From contig JACPOK010000037.1 in NCBI GenBank assembly GCA_016191525.1, positions 1-64,000 on the forward strand: a stretch of 64,000 nt of DNA, in the 5' to 3' direction. The stretch comes from Burkholderiales bacterium (GTDB lineage Bacteria > Pseudomonadota > Gammaproteobacteria > Burkholderiales > Burkholderiaceae_C). Below are positions 16,244 to 25,727 of this stretch, in pieces (the first letter of the stretch is position 1; every line of letters begins with the position of its first letter). The position numbers were made by a program, and so were the translations under genes. The notes under the pieces are model-generated. The model worked only from the letters and a program-made list of their open reading frames with translations, was not told the DNA's origin and ran no database searches.

Positions 16244-19200
16244 ATGTGGTTCACCCGTGTCAGCCTGAAGAATCCGGTGTTCGCCACCATGGCCATGCTG
16301 GCCGTGGTCGTGCTGGGCCTGTTTTCCTACCAGCGCCTGAAGGTTGACCAGTTCCCGAACATCGACTTCCCGGTGGTGGTGATCACGGCCGAGTATCCCG
16401 GCGCCTCGCCCGAAATCGTCGAGAGCGAAGTCACCAAGAAGATCGAGGAAGGTGTCAACTCCATCGCCGGCATCAACGCCCTCACCTCGCGCAGCTACGA
16501 GGGCCAGGCGGTCGTCATCATCGAATTCCAGCTGTACGTGGACGGGCGCAAGGCGGCCGAGGACGTGCGCGAAAAAATCTCCGCCATCCGGCCGCTGTTC
16601 CGCACCGAGGTGAAAGAGCCGCGCGTGCTGCGCTTCGACCCCTCCAGCCGCGCCATCTGGTCGCTGGCCGTGCTGCCCGATGCGGCAAAGGGCAAGGCGA
16701 TGACGGCGGTGGAGCTCACCAACTGGTCCGACCAGGTGCTGAAGAAGCGCCTGGAAAACGTGCGCGGCGTCGGCTCGGTGACGCTGGTGGGCGGCACCAA
16801 GCGCGAGATCAACGTGTACCTGAACCCGCAGGCCATGGAGGCGCTGGGCATCACGGCCGACCAGGTGGTGGCGGCCGTGCGCAACGAAAACCAGGACCTG
16901 CCCGTGGGCGCGATCCGCTCGCTGGCGCAGGAGCGTGTGGTGCAGATCGACGCGCGCATGAAGCGCCCGGAGGATTTCGGCAAGATCATCGTGGCGCGCA
17001 AAGCATCAGGAGCCGCCGGTCAAGCCGGCGGGGGTACGGCCGTGCGCGTGGACCAAGTGGCGCGCATCTCCGACGGCGCGCAGGAAATCGACAGCCTGGC
17101 GCTGTACAACGGCGAGCGCACGCTGCTGCTCACCATCCAGAAATCTCAGGACGAGAACACCATCGAGGTGATCGACGGGCTGAAGAAGACGCTGGCCGAG
17201 ATGAGCACCCAGCTGCCGCCGGGCGTGCGGCTGGAGCCTATCGCCGACGGCTCGCGGCCGATTCGCGTGGCCGTGGAAAACGTGCGCCGCACGCTGATCG
17301 AAGGCGCCCTGCTCACGGTGCTGATCGTCTTCCTGTTCCTGAACTCCTGGCGCTCCACGGTGATCACGGGCCTCACGTTGCCGATCTCCATCATCGGCAC
17401 CTTCCTGTTCATGAACCTGTTCGGCTTTTCCGTCAACATGGTCACGCTGATGGCGCTCAGCCTGTGCGTGGGCCTGCTGATCGACGACGCCATCGTGGTG
17501 CGCGAGAACATCGTGCGCCACGTGCAGATGGGCAAGGCGCCCTATGCGGCGGCGCTGGACGGCACGCAGGAGATCGGCCTGGCGGTGCTGGCCACCACCT
17601 TCTCCATCGTCGCGGTGTTCCTGCCCATCGGCTTCATGGGCGGCATCATCGGCAAGTTCTTCCATGAGTTCGGCGTGACCATCGTGGCCGCGGTGATGAT
17701 CTCGATGTTCGTCAGCTTCACGCTGGACCCTATGCTCTCCTCGATCTGGCACGACCCGGAGATCGAGGCGCACGGCAAGCCCAAGGCCAACCCCAACTTC
17801 TATGACAAGACCATCGGCCGCGTCACCGGATGGTTCGACCGGGCCACGGAATCGATGTCCGGGGCCTACCAGAACATCCTGCGCTGGTCGCTGGGGCACA
17901 GGCTCGCCACGGTGGGACTGGCGCTGGTGATCTTCGTGGTCAGCATCTTCATGGTGCCGCTGCTGGGCACCGAGTTCGTGCCCAAGGCCGACTACTCGGA
18001 AACCACGGTTAGTTTCTACACGCCGGTAGGTTCCTCGCTGGAGGTGACCGAGGCCAAGGCCCGTCAGGTCGAATCCATCATCCGCGAGTTTCCCGAGGTG
18101 CGCTACACGCTGGCAACCATCAACACGGGCAATGCGGCGGGCAAGATCTACGCGTCGGTTTATGTCCGGCTGGTGGACCGCAAGGACCGCAAGCGCAGCG
18201 TGGACGACATGTCGGGCGTGCTGCGCACGCGCCTGGCACAGGTGCCGGGCATGACCGTGACCCACGTCGGGTTGCTGGACGCGGTGGGCGGAAACAAGCA
18301 GGTCGAGTTCTCCCTGCAGGGCCCCGACTTGAAGGAACTGGAGCGGCTGGCCCGGCTGGTGAGCGGGCGCGTGCGCGGTATTCCCGGACTGGTGGACCTG
18401 GACTCCAGCGTCAAGCAGGACAAGCCGGTGATCGCGGTGGACGTCAAGCGCGACTCGGCCTCCGACCTGGGCCTGTCGGTGGCGCAGGTCGCCGGCTCTC
18501 TGCGCACGCTGGTGGCCGGCCAGACCGTGGGCAACTGGCGCGCTCCCGATGACCAGACCTATGACGTGAACGTGCGCCTGGCGCCCGACGCGCGCAATTC
18601 GCCGCAGGACCTGGAACGGCTTCCCTTCGCCATGGGCAGCAATGCCGACGGCAGCTCGCGCATCGTGCGGCTGAACCAGCTGGCCACGGTGACGGAATCG
18701 ACCGGCCCGAACCAGATCAACCGGCGCGACCTGACGCGCGAGGTGGCGATCAACGCCAACGTGTACATGCGCTCCGCCGGCGAAGTCTCCAACGACATCC
18801 GCGCCCAGCTTGACGGCATCAGCTTCCCGCCGGGCTACCGCTACAGCTTCAGCGGCTCGACCAAGAACATGGCGGAGTCGTTCGGCTACGCGGTCTCGGC
18901 GCTGGCGATGGCGATCATCTTCATCTACATGATCCTGGCCAGCCAGTTCAAGAGCTTCCTGCAGCCGCTGGCGCTGATGACGTCGCTGCCGCTCACGCTG
19001 ATCGGCGTGGTGCTGGCCCTGCTGATGTTCCGCTCCACGCTGTCGATGTTCTCCATCATCGGCGTGGTGATGCTGATGGGGCTGGTGACCAAGAACGCCA
19101 TCTTGCTGGTGGACTTCGCGATCCGCATGCGCGAGCAGGGGATGGACCGCGCCGAGGCACTGCTGCTGGCCGCCAAAGTGCGGCTGCGGCCCATCCTGAT

Positions 19201-19468
19201 GACCACGCTGGCGATGATTTTCGGCATGGTGCCGCTGGCATTCGCCCTGTCCGAAGGCTCCGAGCAGCGCGCGCCCATGGGCCAGGCCGTGATCGGCGGG
19301 GTGATCACCTCCTCGCTGCTGACGCTGGTGGTGGTGCCGGTGGTCTATTGCTACATGGACGACCTGGCGAACTGGTTCAAGCGCAAGTTCACGGGCGGCG
19401 CCAGGGCGTCGGGTGGCGGCGGGACGGCCGAAGCGGTTGCTGCCTCTAAAATCGAGGGTTTGTCCTGA
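16244..19468 (+). CDS. RND efflux pump permease (HAE1/AcrB-like)
   Basis: 1074 residues with the duplicated RND topology: TM1 ([20 protein letters not shown]), a large periplasmic loop, a TM2-6 cluster, a second loop and a TM8-12 cluster. The proton-relay aspartates are D414-D415 ([10 protein letters not shown]). The second half has [14 protein letters not shown]. The pump expels hydrophobic or amphiphilic compounds using the proton gradient. A Gly/Ala-rich stretch near residues 254-265 ([10 protein letters not shown]) looks like an insertion in the first periplasmic domain. The substrate is unknown. Confidence 0.94.
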   Translation: MWFTRVSLKNPVFATMAMLAVVVLGLFSYQRLKVDQFPNIDFPVVVITAEYPGASPEIVESEVTKKIEEGVNSIAGINALTSRSYEGQAVVIIEFQLYVDGRKAAEDVREKISAIRPLFRTEVKEPRVLRFDPSSRAIWSLAVLPDAAKGKAMTAVELTNWSDQVLKKRLENVRGVGSVTLVGGTKREINVYLNPQAMEALGITADQVVAAVRNENQDLPVGAIRSLAQERVVQIDARMKRPEDFGKIIVARKASGAAGQAGGGTAVRVDQVARISDGAQEIDSLALYNGERTLLLTIQKSQDENTIEVIDGLKKTLAEMSTQLPPGVRLEPIADGSRPIRVAVENVRRTLIEGALLTVLIVFLFLNSWRSTVITGLTLPISIIGTFLFMNLFGFSVNMVTLMALSLCVGLLIDDAIVVRENIVRHVQMGKAPYAAALDGTQEIGLAVLATTFSIVAVFLPIGFMGGIIGKFFHEFGVTIVAAVMISMFVSFTLDPMLSSIWHDPEIEAHGKPKANPNFYDKTIGRVTGWFDRATESMSGAYQNILRWSLGHRLATVGLALVIFVVSIFMVPLLGTEFVPKADYSETTVSFYTPVGSSLEVTEAKARQVESIIREFPEVRYTLATINTGNAAGKIYASVYVRLVDRKDRKRSVDDMSGVLRTRLAQVPGMTVTHVGLLDAVGGNKQVEFSLQGPDLKELERLARLVSGRVRGIPGLVDLDSSVKQDKPVIAVDVKRDSASDLGLSVAQVAGSLRTLVAGQTVGNWRAPDDQTYDVNVRLAPDARNSPQDLERLPFAMGSNADGSSRIVRLNQLATVTESTGPNQINRRDLTREVAINANVYMRSAGEVSNDIRAQLDGISFPPGYRYSFSGSTKNMAESFGYAVSALAMAIIFIYMILASQFKSFLQPLALMTSLPLTLIGVVLALLMFRSTLSMFSIIGVVMLMGLVTKNAILLVDFAIRMREQGMDRAEALLLAAKVRLRPILMTTLAMIFGMVPLAFALSEGSEQRAPMGQAVIGGVITSSLLTLVVVPVVYCYMDDLANWFKRKFTGGARASGGGGTAEAVAASKIEGLS

Positions 19469-19497
19469 TCCACCGCCCAGCCTCCCGGAGAAACGAA

Positions 19498-20187
19498 ATG
19501 ACAGCCCCAGCCAACCTCGAACACGCCCGCTTCAACATGATCGAGCAGCAGATCCGCCCCTGGGATGTGCTCGACCTGGACATCCTGGCCCTGCTTTCTT
19601 TGATGAAACGCGAGGAGTTCGTGCCGCTGGCCCACAAGGCACTGGCTTTCGTGGACATGGAAATCCCGCTGCTGGGCAGCGAGGAAGAAGCCATGACCCA
19701 AGGGCATTGCATGCTGGCGCCCAAGGTCGAGGGTCGGCTGCTGCAGGACCTGAAACTGAAAGCCAGCGACAAGGTGCTGGAAATCGGCGCCGGCTCGGGC
19801 TACATGGCGGCGTTGATGTCACGCCGCTGCGCGCGGGTGATTTCGCTGGAGATCGAGCCGCGCCTGGCGCAGATGGCGCGGGCCAACCTGCAAAAGGCCG
19901 GCATCACGAACGTGGAGGTGCGCGAAGCCGATGGCTCCAGCGCCGTGGCGCCTGAAGGCCCGTTCGACGCCATCCTGCTCAGCGGCTCGGTGGCCGAAGT
20001 GCCGCAGGGCCTGCTGGCCCAGCTGAAGGTGGGCGGCCGGCTGGCGGCCATCACCGGCGGCGAGCCCGTCATGCGCGCAACGTTCATCACGCGCACCGGC
20101 GAAGCGTCCTTCACCACGGCCCAGCCCTGGGACACGTCCGCGCCGCGGCTGGCGAATTTCGCCGAGCCTTCGCGCTTTCATTTCTAG
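19498..20187 (+). CDS. pcm: Protein-L-isoaspartate O-methyltransferase family protein
   Basis: 229 residues. The SAM-binding motif I is VLEIGAGSGYMAAL (about residues 94-107), and the N-terminal FNMIEQQIRPWDV and LGSEEEAMTQ blocks are typical of the Comamonadaceae/Burkholderia PCMT-like protein that precedes tolC. The family repairs isoaspartyl residues, but this branch is more divergent than E. coli Pcm, so the substrate is less certain. It starts 29 bp after the RND gene and ends 9 bp before the rhodanese gene. Confidence 0.85.
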   Translation: MTAPANLEHARFNMIEQQIRPWDVLDLDILALLSLMKREEFVPLAHKALAFVDMEIPLLGSEEEAMTQGHCMLAPKVEGRLLQDLKLKASDKVLEIGAGSGYMAALMSRRCARVISLEIEPRLAQMARANLQKAGITNVEVREADGSSAVAPEGPFDAILLSGSVAEVPQGLLAQLKVGGRLAAITGGEPVMRATFITRTGEASFTTAQPWDTSAPRLANFAEPSRFHF

Positions 20188-20196
20188 GCCCGCTTC

Positions 20197-20544
20197 ATGA
20201 TCGCCCAGGTTCGCCCCTCCGACCTCAACGCCTGGCTGCAGCAGCAGGCGGGCGCGACCGGCCCGGCCGTGGTGCTGGATGTGCGCGAACCGTGGGAGCT
20301 GCAGACCGCCGCTGTCACGCCCGGCGAGGGCTTCGAGCTGGTGGCCATACCGATGAACGAGATTCCCGCGCGGCTTTCCGAGCTGGACATGGACCGCCCG
20401 GTGGCATGCCTGTGCCACCACGGCGCGCGCAGCCAGCGCGTGGCGATGTTCCTGGCGCAGAACGGTTTCGCCCAGGTAGCGAACATCGCCGGCGGCATTG
20501 ACGCCTGGTCGGCCGAGCGCGACGCCGCCGTGCCCCGCTACTGA
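20197..20544 (+). CDS. Rhodanese-like sulfurtransferase
   Basis: 115 residues forming a single rhodanese domain. The active-site loop is C73-HHGARS, preceded by the conserved VVLDVREPWE (25-34) and followed by AQVANIAGGIDAWS. Single-domain rhodaneses carry persulfide sulfur, and the physiological partner is unknown. Placement between pcm and tolC suggests cotranscription rather than a shared pathway. Confidence 0.92.
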   Translation: MIAQVRPSDLNAWLQQQAGATGPAVVLDVREPWELQTAAVTPGEGFELVAIPMNEIPARLSELDMDRPVACLCHHGARSQRVAMFLAQNGFAQVANIAGGIDAWSAERDAAVPRY

Positions 20545-20587
20545 ATTCCCCGAACACAACAAGCAGACTCTCACGTAAGGACGGATC

Positions 20588-21910
20588 ATGAAATTGTTGC
20601 GGCTTCTACCTCTCGCGGCAGCCCTGGGTGCGGCGTTTTCCCAGGCGGCGCACGCGGAAAGCCTGCTCCAGATGTACGAATCGGCCCGTGCCTACGACGC
20701 CACCTGGCAGTCGGCCAAGGCGCAGTTCGATGCCAACCTGTTCCGCGCGGAGCAGGCCAAGGCCGGCATCCTGCCCACAGCCAACCTGGCCGCCGGCGTC
20801 AGCCGCTCGCGCTTTGACCTGGACACCCCGGACGTCAACCGCGGCTTCGGCACGCAGCAGGCCACCGTGAGCGCGTCGCAGCCGCTGTACCGGCCCGGCA
20901 ACTTCGCCACCTACGAGCAGGGCAAGCGGCAGGTGGAACTGGCGCAGGGCGTGCTGGCCGCCGCCAGCCAGGACCTGGTCATCCGCGTGAGCCAGGCGTA
21001 CTTCGACGTGCTGGCCGCGCAGGACACGCTGGCCTTCGTGCGGGCGCAGAAGGCGGCCGTGGCGGAACAGCTGGCTTCGGCCAAGCGCAACTTCGAGGTG
21101 GGAACCTCCACCATCACCGACACGCGTGAAGCCCAGGCCCGCTACGACCTGGTGATCGCCCAGGAAATCGCCGCTGAAAACGACCTGCGCGTCAAGCGCC
21201 TGGCGCTGGACACGCTGGTGGGCAAGGCCGATGCGCAGCCCAACCCGCTGCCCGTGCCGCTCAACGTGCCCGCGCCGCAACCGGCGGACGTCAACGTGTG
21301 GGTGCAACAGGCCGAGGAAAGCAGCCCGGCCATCCTGCAGGCGCGCACCAACCTCGAGATCGCACAGCTGGAAACCGAAAAGGCCAAGGCCGGCCACAAG
21401 CCCACGCTGGACCTGACGGCCAGCTACAACGTCACCAAGAACCTGAGCGGCAACACCACCTCCGCCGCCAATTCGCGCTCGGGGCTGGGCCAGGTGGGGC
21501 TGGCATTCAACCTGCCGCTGTTCGCCGGTTTCGCCACGCAGAACCGCATCCGCGAAACCCTGTCGCTGGAAGAAAAAGGACAGGCCGACCTGGAGGCCAC
21601 GCGCCGTGCGGTGGCGCAGGCCACACGCACCGCTTACTTCGGCGTGGTGTCGGGTGCGGGCCAAGTCAAGGCGCTGGAAGCGGCCGAGGCATCCAGCCAG
21701 AGCGCGCTGGATGCCAACCGCCTGGGCTACCAGGTGGGCGTGCGCATCAACATCGACGTGCTCAATTCGCAGAGCCAGCTGTTCCAGACCAAGCGCGACC
21801 TGGCGCAGGCCCGCTACAACGTGCTGCTGGGCCTGCTGAAGCTGCGCCAGGCCAACGGCACGCTCAGTGCCGAAGACCTGGAAAAGCTCAACGCGCTGCT
21901 GCTGAAGTAA
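20588..21910 (+). CDS. tolC: TolC family outer membrane channel
   Basis: 440 residues with a signal peptide (MKLLRLLPLAAALGAAFSQ, cleavage after AHA) and two homologous outer-membrane-efflux halves, the second starting near residue 235. The RVSQAYFDVLAAQDTL and GVRINIDVLNSQSQLFQTKRDLAQARYNVL blocks are typical of TolC. It serves as exit duct for RND pumps and type I secretion. A good ribosome site (AAGGA) precedes ATG 20588. The last 23 bp overlap the convergent waaA gene. Confidence 0.93.
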   Translation: MKLLRLLPLAAALGAAFSQAAHAESLLQMYESARAYDATWQSAKAQFDANLFRAEQAKAGILPTANLAAGVSRSRFDLDTPDVNRGFGTQQATVSASQPLYRPGNFATYEQGKRQVELAQGVLAAASQDLVIRVSQAYFDVLAAQDTLAFVRAQKAAVAEQLASAKRNFEVGTSTITDTREAQARYDLVIAQEIAAENDLRVKRLALDTLVGKADAQPNPLPVPLNVPAPQPADVNVWVQQAEESSPAILQARTNLEIAQLETEKAKAGHKPTLDLTASYNVTKNLSGNTTSAANSRSGLGQVGLAFNLPLFAGFATQNRIRETLSLEEKGQADLEATRRAVAQATRTAYFGVVSGAGQVKALEAAEASSQSALDANRLGYQVGVRINIDVLNSQSQLFQTKRDLAQARYNVLLGLLKLRQANGTLSAEDLEKLNALLLK

Positions 21911-23159
21911 ACCCCGCGCGCACAGCGGCCAGCGAGAGGATCGCCGCCGCGGTTTTTTCAGCCGCCCCGCGGTGCGCGGCCGCGAAGCCCAGCGCGGCAG
22001 CCGCCACCGATTCACGGCGCTGCGGCCGCGCCGCCAGGGCCAGCGCCATCCGCACCGCCTCCTGCATGTTTTCCGCGCGCAGCGCCGCACCGGCTTCCTG
22101 CGCCAACTGCGATGCCTCGCTGAAATTGAAAGTGTGCGGCCCCATCACCACTGGGCAGCCGCAGGCCGCCGCCTCGATCAGGTTCTGTCCGCCCAGCGGC
22201 GCGAAGCTGCCGCCCAGCAAGGCCGCATCGGCCAGGCCGTAATAGAGCGCCATCTCGCCGAGCGAATCGCCCAGCCACAGCGGGGCGGGCCGCGGCTCAC
22301 CTTCCCACTCGCTGCGGCGCGAGACTGCAAGCCCTTGGGCCGCGGCCAGCGCGGCCACTTCATCGAAGCGCTGCGGGTGGCGCGGCACCAGCAGCCATTG
22401 CACGCCGGCGGCCGGCTCCAGCGCGCGCAGGAACTGCGCTTCCTCGCCTTCGCGTGAGCTGGCGAACATCACGACCGGCCGTGCCGACTGCCGGCGCCAC
22501 CGCCGTCCCTGCTCCAGCTGGTCCGCGTCAACCGCAGCGTCGAACTTGAGGTTGCCGAACACGCCCTTGACGGTGGCTCCGGCAAGCGCCAGCCGCCTCG
22601 CGTCATCCGCCGTCTGCGCCCACACGGCCGCCAGCGAGGCATAGGCCGGGCGCGACAGGCCGGCCAGCCGCTGCGCCTGGCGCAGGGACTTTTCCGACAG
22701 TCGCGCATTGGCCAGCGCCAGCGGAATGCCGCGCTCGCTGCAGGCCGCCGCCATGTTGGGCCAGACCTCGGTTTCCATCAGCACCCCCAGGCACGGCTGG
22801 AAGTGGTTCAGGAACCGCAGCACGGCCTGTGGGGTGTCCCAGGGCAGCCACGCCTGCAGGTCGCCTGGCTGCAGCAGCTTCACGCCCTCGGCCCGGCCCG
22901 TGGCCGTGCCGTGCGTGAGCAGCAGCCGCACGCCGGGTTGCTGGCGGCGCAACTCGGCCGCCAGCACGGCGGCGGCGCGCGTTTCGCCGAGCGACACGGC
23001 GTGGATCCAGACGGCGCCGGGCGCAGCCGGCTGCGCGTACTCGCCGAAGCGCTCCTGCACATGCTGCAGGTAGCCGGGCTCCGCGTGGCCGCGCCTGCGC
23101 AGCTTGCGGCGCAGGAAGGGCTGCGCGCACCGCATCACCAGCGAATAGAGCGCGCGCAT
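21888..23159 (-). CDS. waaA: 3-deoxy-D-manno-octulosonic acid (Kdo) transferase
   Basis: 423 residues. This GT30-family enzyme adds Kdo to lipid IVA in inner-core LPS synthesis. Marked segments are a hydrophobic N-terminus (MRALYSLVMRCAQPFLRRK), the WIHAVSLGETRAA block with the catalytic Glu, LLTHGTATGR, METEVWPN and GGQNLIEAAACGCPVVMGP near the C-terminus. ATG 23159 overlaps the waaC stop by one base (TGATG), which supports this start over an upstream one at 23363. Its 3' end overlaps tolC tail to tail. Confidence 0.94.
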   Translation of the reverse strand: MRALYSLVMRCAQPFLRRKLRRRGHAEPGYLQHVQERFGEYAQPAAPGAVWIHAVSLGETRAAAVLAAELRRQQPGVRLLLTHGTATGRAEGVKLLQPGDLQAWLPWDTPQAVLRFLNHFQPCLGVLMETEVWPNMAAACSERGIPLALANARLSEKSLRQAQRLAGLSRPAYASLAAVWAQTADDARRLALAGATVKGVFGNLKFDAAVDADQLEQGRRWRRQSARPVVMFASSREGEEAQFLRALEPAAGVQWLLVPRHPQRFDEVAALAAAQGLAVSRRSEWEGEPRPAPLWLGDSLGEMALYYGLADAALLGGSFAPLGGQNLIEAAACGCPVVMGPHTFNFSEASQLAQEAGAALRAENMQEAVRMALALAARPQRRESVAAAALGFAAAHRGAAEKTAAAILSLAAVRAGFTSAAAR

Positions 23160-24145
23160 CACGCTGCGGCCTTCACGCGCTGCCACGCGTCCCACACGGC
23201 CTCCACCGAAGGCACCGGCTGCGCATAAACGCTTTGCTGGTGCGGCGCGTTCAGCGGGCCGGTGCGCCAGGCGGTGTCGAAGTTGTAGACCTGCACGTGC
23301 GGCAGCCCCAGCGCGACGGCGATATGGCTGAGCCCGCTGTCCACACCGATGACGCCGCCGCATTGCGCCAGGCGCGATGTGAGCGCATCAAGGTCAAGCC
23401 GCGGCCACACGGTGGCCTGCGGGCCCAGGGCCTGCGCCAGCCGTTCGCTGCGTTCGCGCTCTTCATCGCTGCCATGCGGCAGGCCCAGGCTGTGCCCCTG
23501 CGCGAGCAGGAGCCTGCCGAGCTCGACCCAGTGCGCCTGGGGCCAGCACTTGTCGGCCCGCGACGTGCCATGGACCAGCGCCACCGCGTTTGCTATTGTT
23601 TTAATAGCGTCTTGTGCATATCCGGCGCGCTCTGCGAGCCCATACGCCAATGAAACCGGCAGGCTGTAGCCGAGTGCGCGGGCACACAACTCGCGCGAGC
23701 GCTGCACGGCGTGGATGCGCGGTGCGATGCGGATGGCCACGTCGGCCACCCAGCGCGTGGGCGCTTCGTAGCCGGCGCCCTCGGTCTGGTTGCCCAATGC
23801 GTAGCGCTTGCCTGCGGGTGACAGCCCCGCGGCGCGGGCCACCAGCGCCGACTTCGTCAGGCCCTGCAGGTCGATCACCGCGTCGTAGTCCTGCGCGCGC
23901 AGCTCGGCGCGAAACGCCCGCCACTCGCTGCGCGTCTGCGCGGCCAGCGGCGCCTTGCGCCAGCGGCGCAGGTCACTGGCGATCACGCGCCGCACGCCTT
24001 CGCAGCGGGCCACCAGCGGCGCGAAGCCGCGCTCCACGACCCAGTCGATCTGCGCACCGGGCAACGCAGCGCGCATGTCCTGGACGGCCGGCATGGCGTG
24101 CACCACATCGCCAAGCGAGGACAGCTTGACGACAAGAATTTTCAT
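23159..24145 (-). CDS. waaC: Lipopolysaccharide heptosyltransferase I
   Basis: 328 residues. This GT9 enzyme adds the first heptose to Kdo2-lipid A. The N-terminus KILVVKLSSLGDVVHAMPA and the C-terminal CGGVIGVDSGLSHIAVALGLP are diagnostic. Residues RAGYAQDAIKTIAN in the interdomain region are encoded by an in-frame copy of the 42-bp interspersed element; the flanking protein looks intact, so the insertion appears tolerated. ATG 24145 is chosen because it begins the family N-terminus; the frame remains open to 24328 but only through repeat sequence and the end of the next gene. Confidence 0.94.
   Translation of the reverse strand: MKILVVKLSSLGDVVHAMPAVQDMRAALPGAQIDWVVERGFAPLVARCEGVRRVIASDLRRWRKAPLAAQTRSEWRAFRAELRAQDYDAVIDLQGLTKSALVARAAGLSPAGKRYALGNQTEGAGYEAPTRWVADVAIRIAPRIHAVQRSRELCARALGYSLPVSLAYGLAERAGYAQDAIKTIANAVALVHGTSRADKCWPQAHWVELGRLLLAQGHSLGLPHGSDEERERSERLAQALGPQATVWPRLDLDALTSRLAQCGGVIGVDSGLSHIAVALGLPHVQVYNFDTAWRTGPLNAPHQQSVYAQPVPSVEAVWDAWQRVKAAA
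23592..23633 (-). repeat. 42-bp interspersed element, copy 3 (in frame inside waaC)
   Basis: The 17-nt hairpin GCTATTGTTTTAATAGC (23592-23608) plus a 25-nt arm ending GCGCGCTCT. It contributes 14 codons to waaC without shifting the frame. It is the closest relative of copy 2. Confidence 0.8.
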
Positions 24146-24150
24146 CGAGC

Positions 24151-24222
24151 CCCCACGCTTGCGGCCAAGGCCGCTGCGCTGCCCCCCGAGGGGGCCTTCG
24201 CGGCTAGGGGCGGCCCGTCGCC
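24151..24222. repeat. Palindromic intergenic repeat between waaC and the phosphomannomutase gene
   Basis: Two hairpins sit in tandem: GCGGCCAAGGCCGC (24161-24174, perfect arms around AA) and CCCCC-CGA-GGGGG (about 24183-24194), followed by CGGCTAGGGGCGGCCCG. From general knowledge, sequence of this kind (CCCCGAGGGGG next to CGGCTTGGGGCGGCCC) is a frequent intergenic repeat in Comamonadaceae. It may slow or end transcription between the two genes; no T-run follows. Confidence 0.6.
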
Positions 24223-24224
24223 GC

Positions 24225-25616
24225 TCAATGCGCCGCCTCGCCGATGGCGGCGTCAGGCTTGACGCTGCGCAGCAGGGCGAGCATGGCCTTCTCGATGCGG
24301 TCCAGCGCGGCCTGCGTCTGGCCTTCAAAGCGAAGCACCAGCACCGGCGTGGTGTTGGAAGCGCGGATCAGGCCGAAGCCGTCGGGCCAGTCCACGCGCA
24401 GGCCGTCGATGGTGGAGACCTCGGCGGGTGCCTCGAATTTCGCCGACGCGACCAGCTTTTCAACCACGGCCGGCGGCTCGCCCTCTATGCACCTCACGTT
24501 CAGCTCGGGGGTGGAAAAGCTGGTGGGCAACGCATCAAGCACGGCAGCCGGGTTGTCGCTGCGCGAGACGATCTCCAGCAGGCGCGCGCCGGCATAGGTG
24601 CCGTCGTCAAAACCAAACCAGCGTTCCTTGAAGAAGATGTGGCCGCTCATCTCGCCGCCCAGCGGCGCGTCCACTTCCTTCATCCTGGCCTTGATCAGCG
24701 AGTGCCCGGTCTTGTACATCATGGGCACGCCGCCCGCCTCACGGATGGCGGGCGCCAGGCGCTGCGTGCACTTGACGTCGAAGATGATGGTGCCACCGGG
24801 CACGCGGGTCAGCACGTCACGGGCGAACAGCATCATCTGCCGGTCGGGGTAGATGTTGTTGCCGGCCGGCGTGACGATGCCCAGCCGGTCACCATCGCCG
24901 TCAAAGGCCAGGCCGAGTTCAGCGCCGCTGGATTTCAGCGCGGCGATCAGGTCCTTCAGGTTCTCCGGCTTGCTGGGATCGGGGTGGTGATTGGGGAAAT
25001 TCCCGTCCACTTCGCTGAACAGCTCGATCACCTCGCAGCCCAGTGCGCGGAAGATCGCGGGCGCCGAGGCGCCGGCGATGCCGTTGCCTGAATCGACCAC
25101 GATCTTCATCGGCCGCGCGAGCTTCACTCCGCCGGCGATGCGGTCGCGGTAAGGCGCGAACAGGTTGACGTTGCGCACCTGGCCGCGCTGGGCCGCGTCC
25201 ACCAGCTTCCAGCTTTGGGCTTCCATCATGCCGCGCAGCTTCTGGATCTCGTCGCCGTAGATCGCGCGGCCGGCCAGCACCATCTTGAAGCCGTTGTAGT
25301 CCTTGGGGTTGTGGCTGCCGGTGACCTGGATGCCGCTGGCGCAAAGCGTGTTCGCCGCGAAGTAGAGCATGGGCGTTGTCACCATGCCGATGTCGATCAC
25401 GTCCACCCCGGCGGCGGCCAGCCCGCGGATCAGCGCGGCGCTGAGCGATGGCCCGCTCAGCCGGCCGTCCCGGCCCACGGCCACGGCCCGCTCGCCTTCC
25501 GCGCGGGCCAGCGTGCCAAAGGCCTGGCCGAGCGCCTGCGCCACCTCTTCGGTGAGCGTGGAGGGCACCACGCCGCGGACGTCGTAGGCTTTGAAAATCG
25601 AAGCGGAGAGCTGCAT
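24225..25616 (-). CDS. Phosphomannomutase/phosphoglucomutase (AlgC-like)
   Basis: 463 residues, the same length as P. aeruginosa AlgC. It interconverts mannose/glucose 1- and 6-phosphates for LPS and polysaccharide precursors. The phosphoserine loop is TGSHNPKDYNGF with S101; the metal loop is FDGDGDRLG; the sugar-binding segment is GGEMSGHIFF; the phosphate-binding loop RASNTTPVLVLRFE is near the C-terminus. It lies upstream of waaC and waaA on the same strand, separated by a palindromic repeat, giving an LPS-related group. Confidence 0.93.
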   Translation of the reverse strand: MQLSASIFKAYDVRGVVPSTLTEEVAQALGQAFGTLARAEGERAVAVGRDGRLSGPSLSAALIRGLAAAGVDVIDIGMVTTPMLYFAANTLCASGIQVTGSHNPKDYNGFKMVLAGRAIYGDEIQKLRGMMEAQSWKLVDAAQRGQVRNVNLFAPYRDRIAGGVKLARPMKIVVDSGNGIAGASAPAIFRALGCEVIELFSEVDGNFPNHHPDPSKPENLKDLIAALKSSGAELGLAFDGDGDRLGIVTPAGNNIYPDRQMMLFARDVLTRVPGGTIIFDVKCTQRLAPAIREAGGVPMMYKTGHSLIKARMKEVDAPLGGEMSGHIFFKERWFGFDDGTYAGARLLEIVSRSDNPAAVLDALPTSFSTPELNVRCIEGEPPAVVEKLVASAKFEAPAEVSTIDGLRVDWPDGFGLIRASNTTPVLVLRFEGQTQAALDRIEKAMLALLRSVKPDAAIGEAAH

Positions 25617-25727
25617 GGATGAGTTTTCCCGGGGCTGGCGCGAACGCCGGATTGTAGGCCCCGGGGGCTTCAGGGGGATGTCCGAAAACGGCTAGTCCGC
25701 GCATGGCCGCTGCGTATCATCCAACCC

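Noticed and set aside
16990..17040. Copy of the 42-bp element inside the RND pump gene
   Set aside because: The Gly/Ala-rich stretch lacks the GCTAT/ATAGC hairpin and the 25+17 layout.
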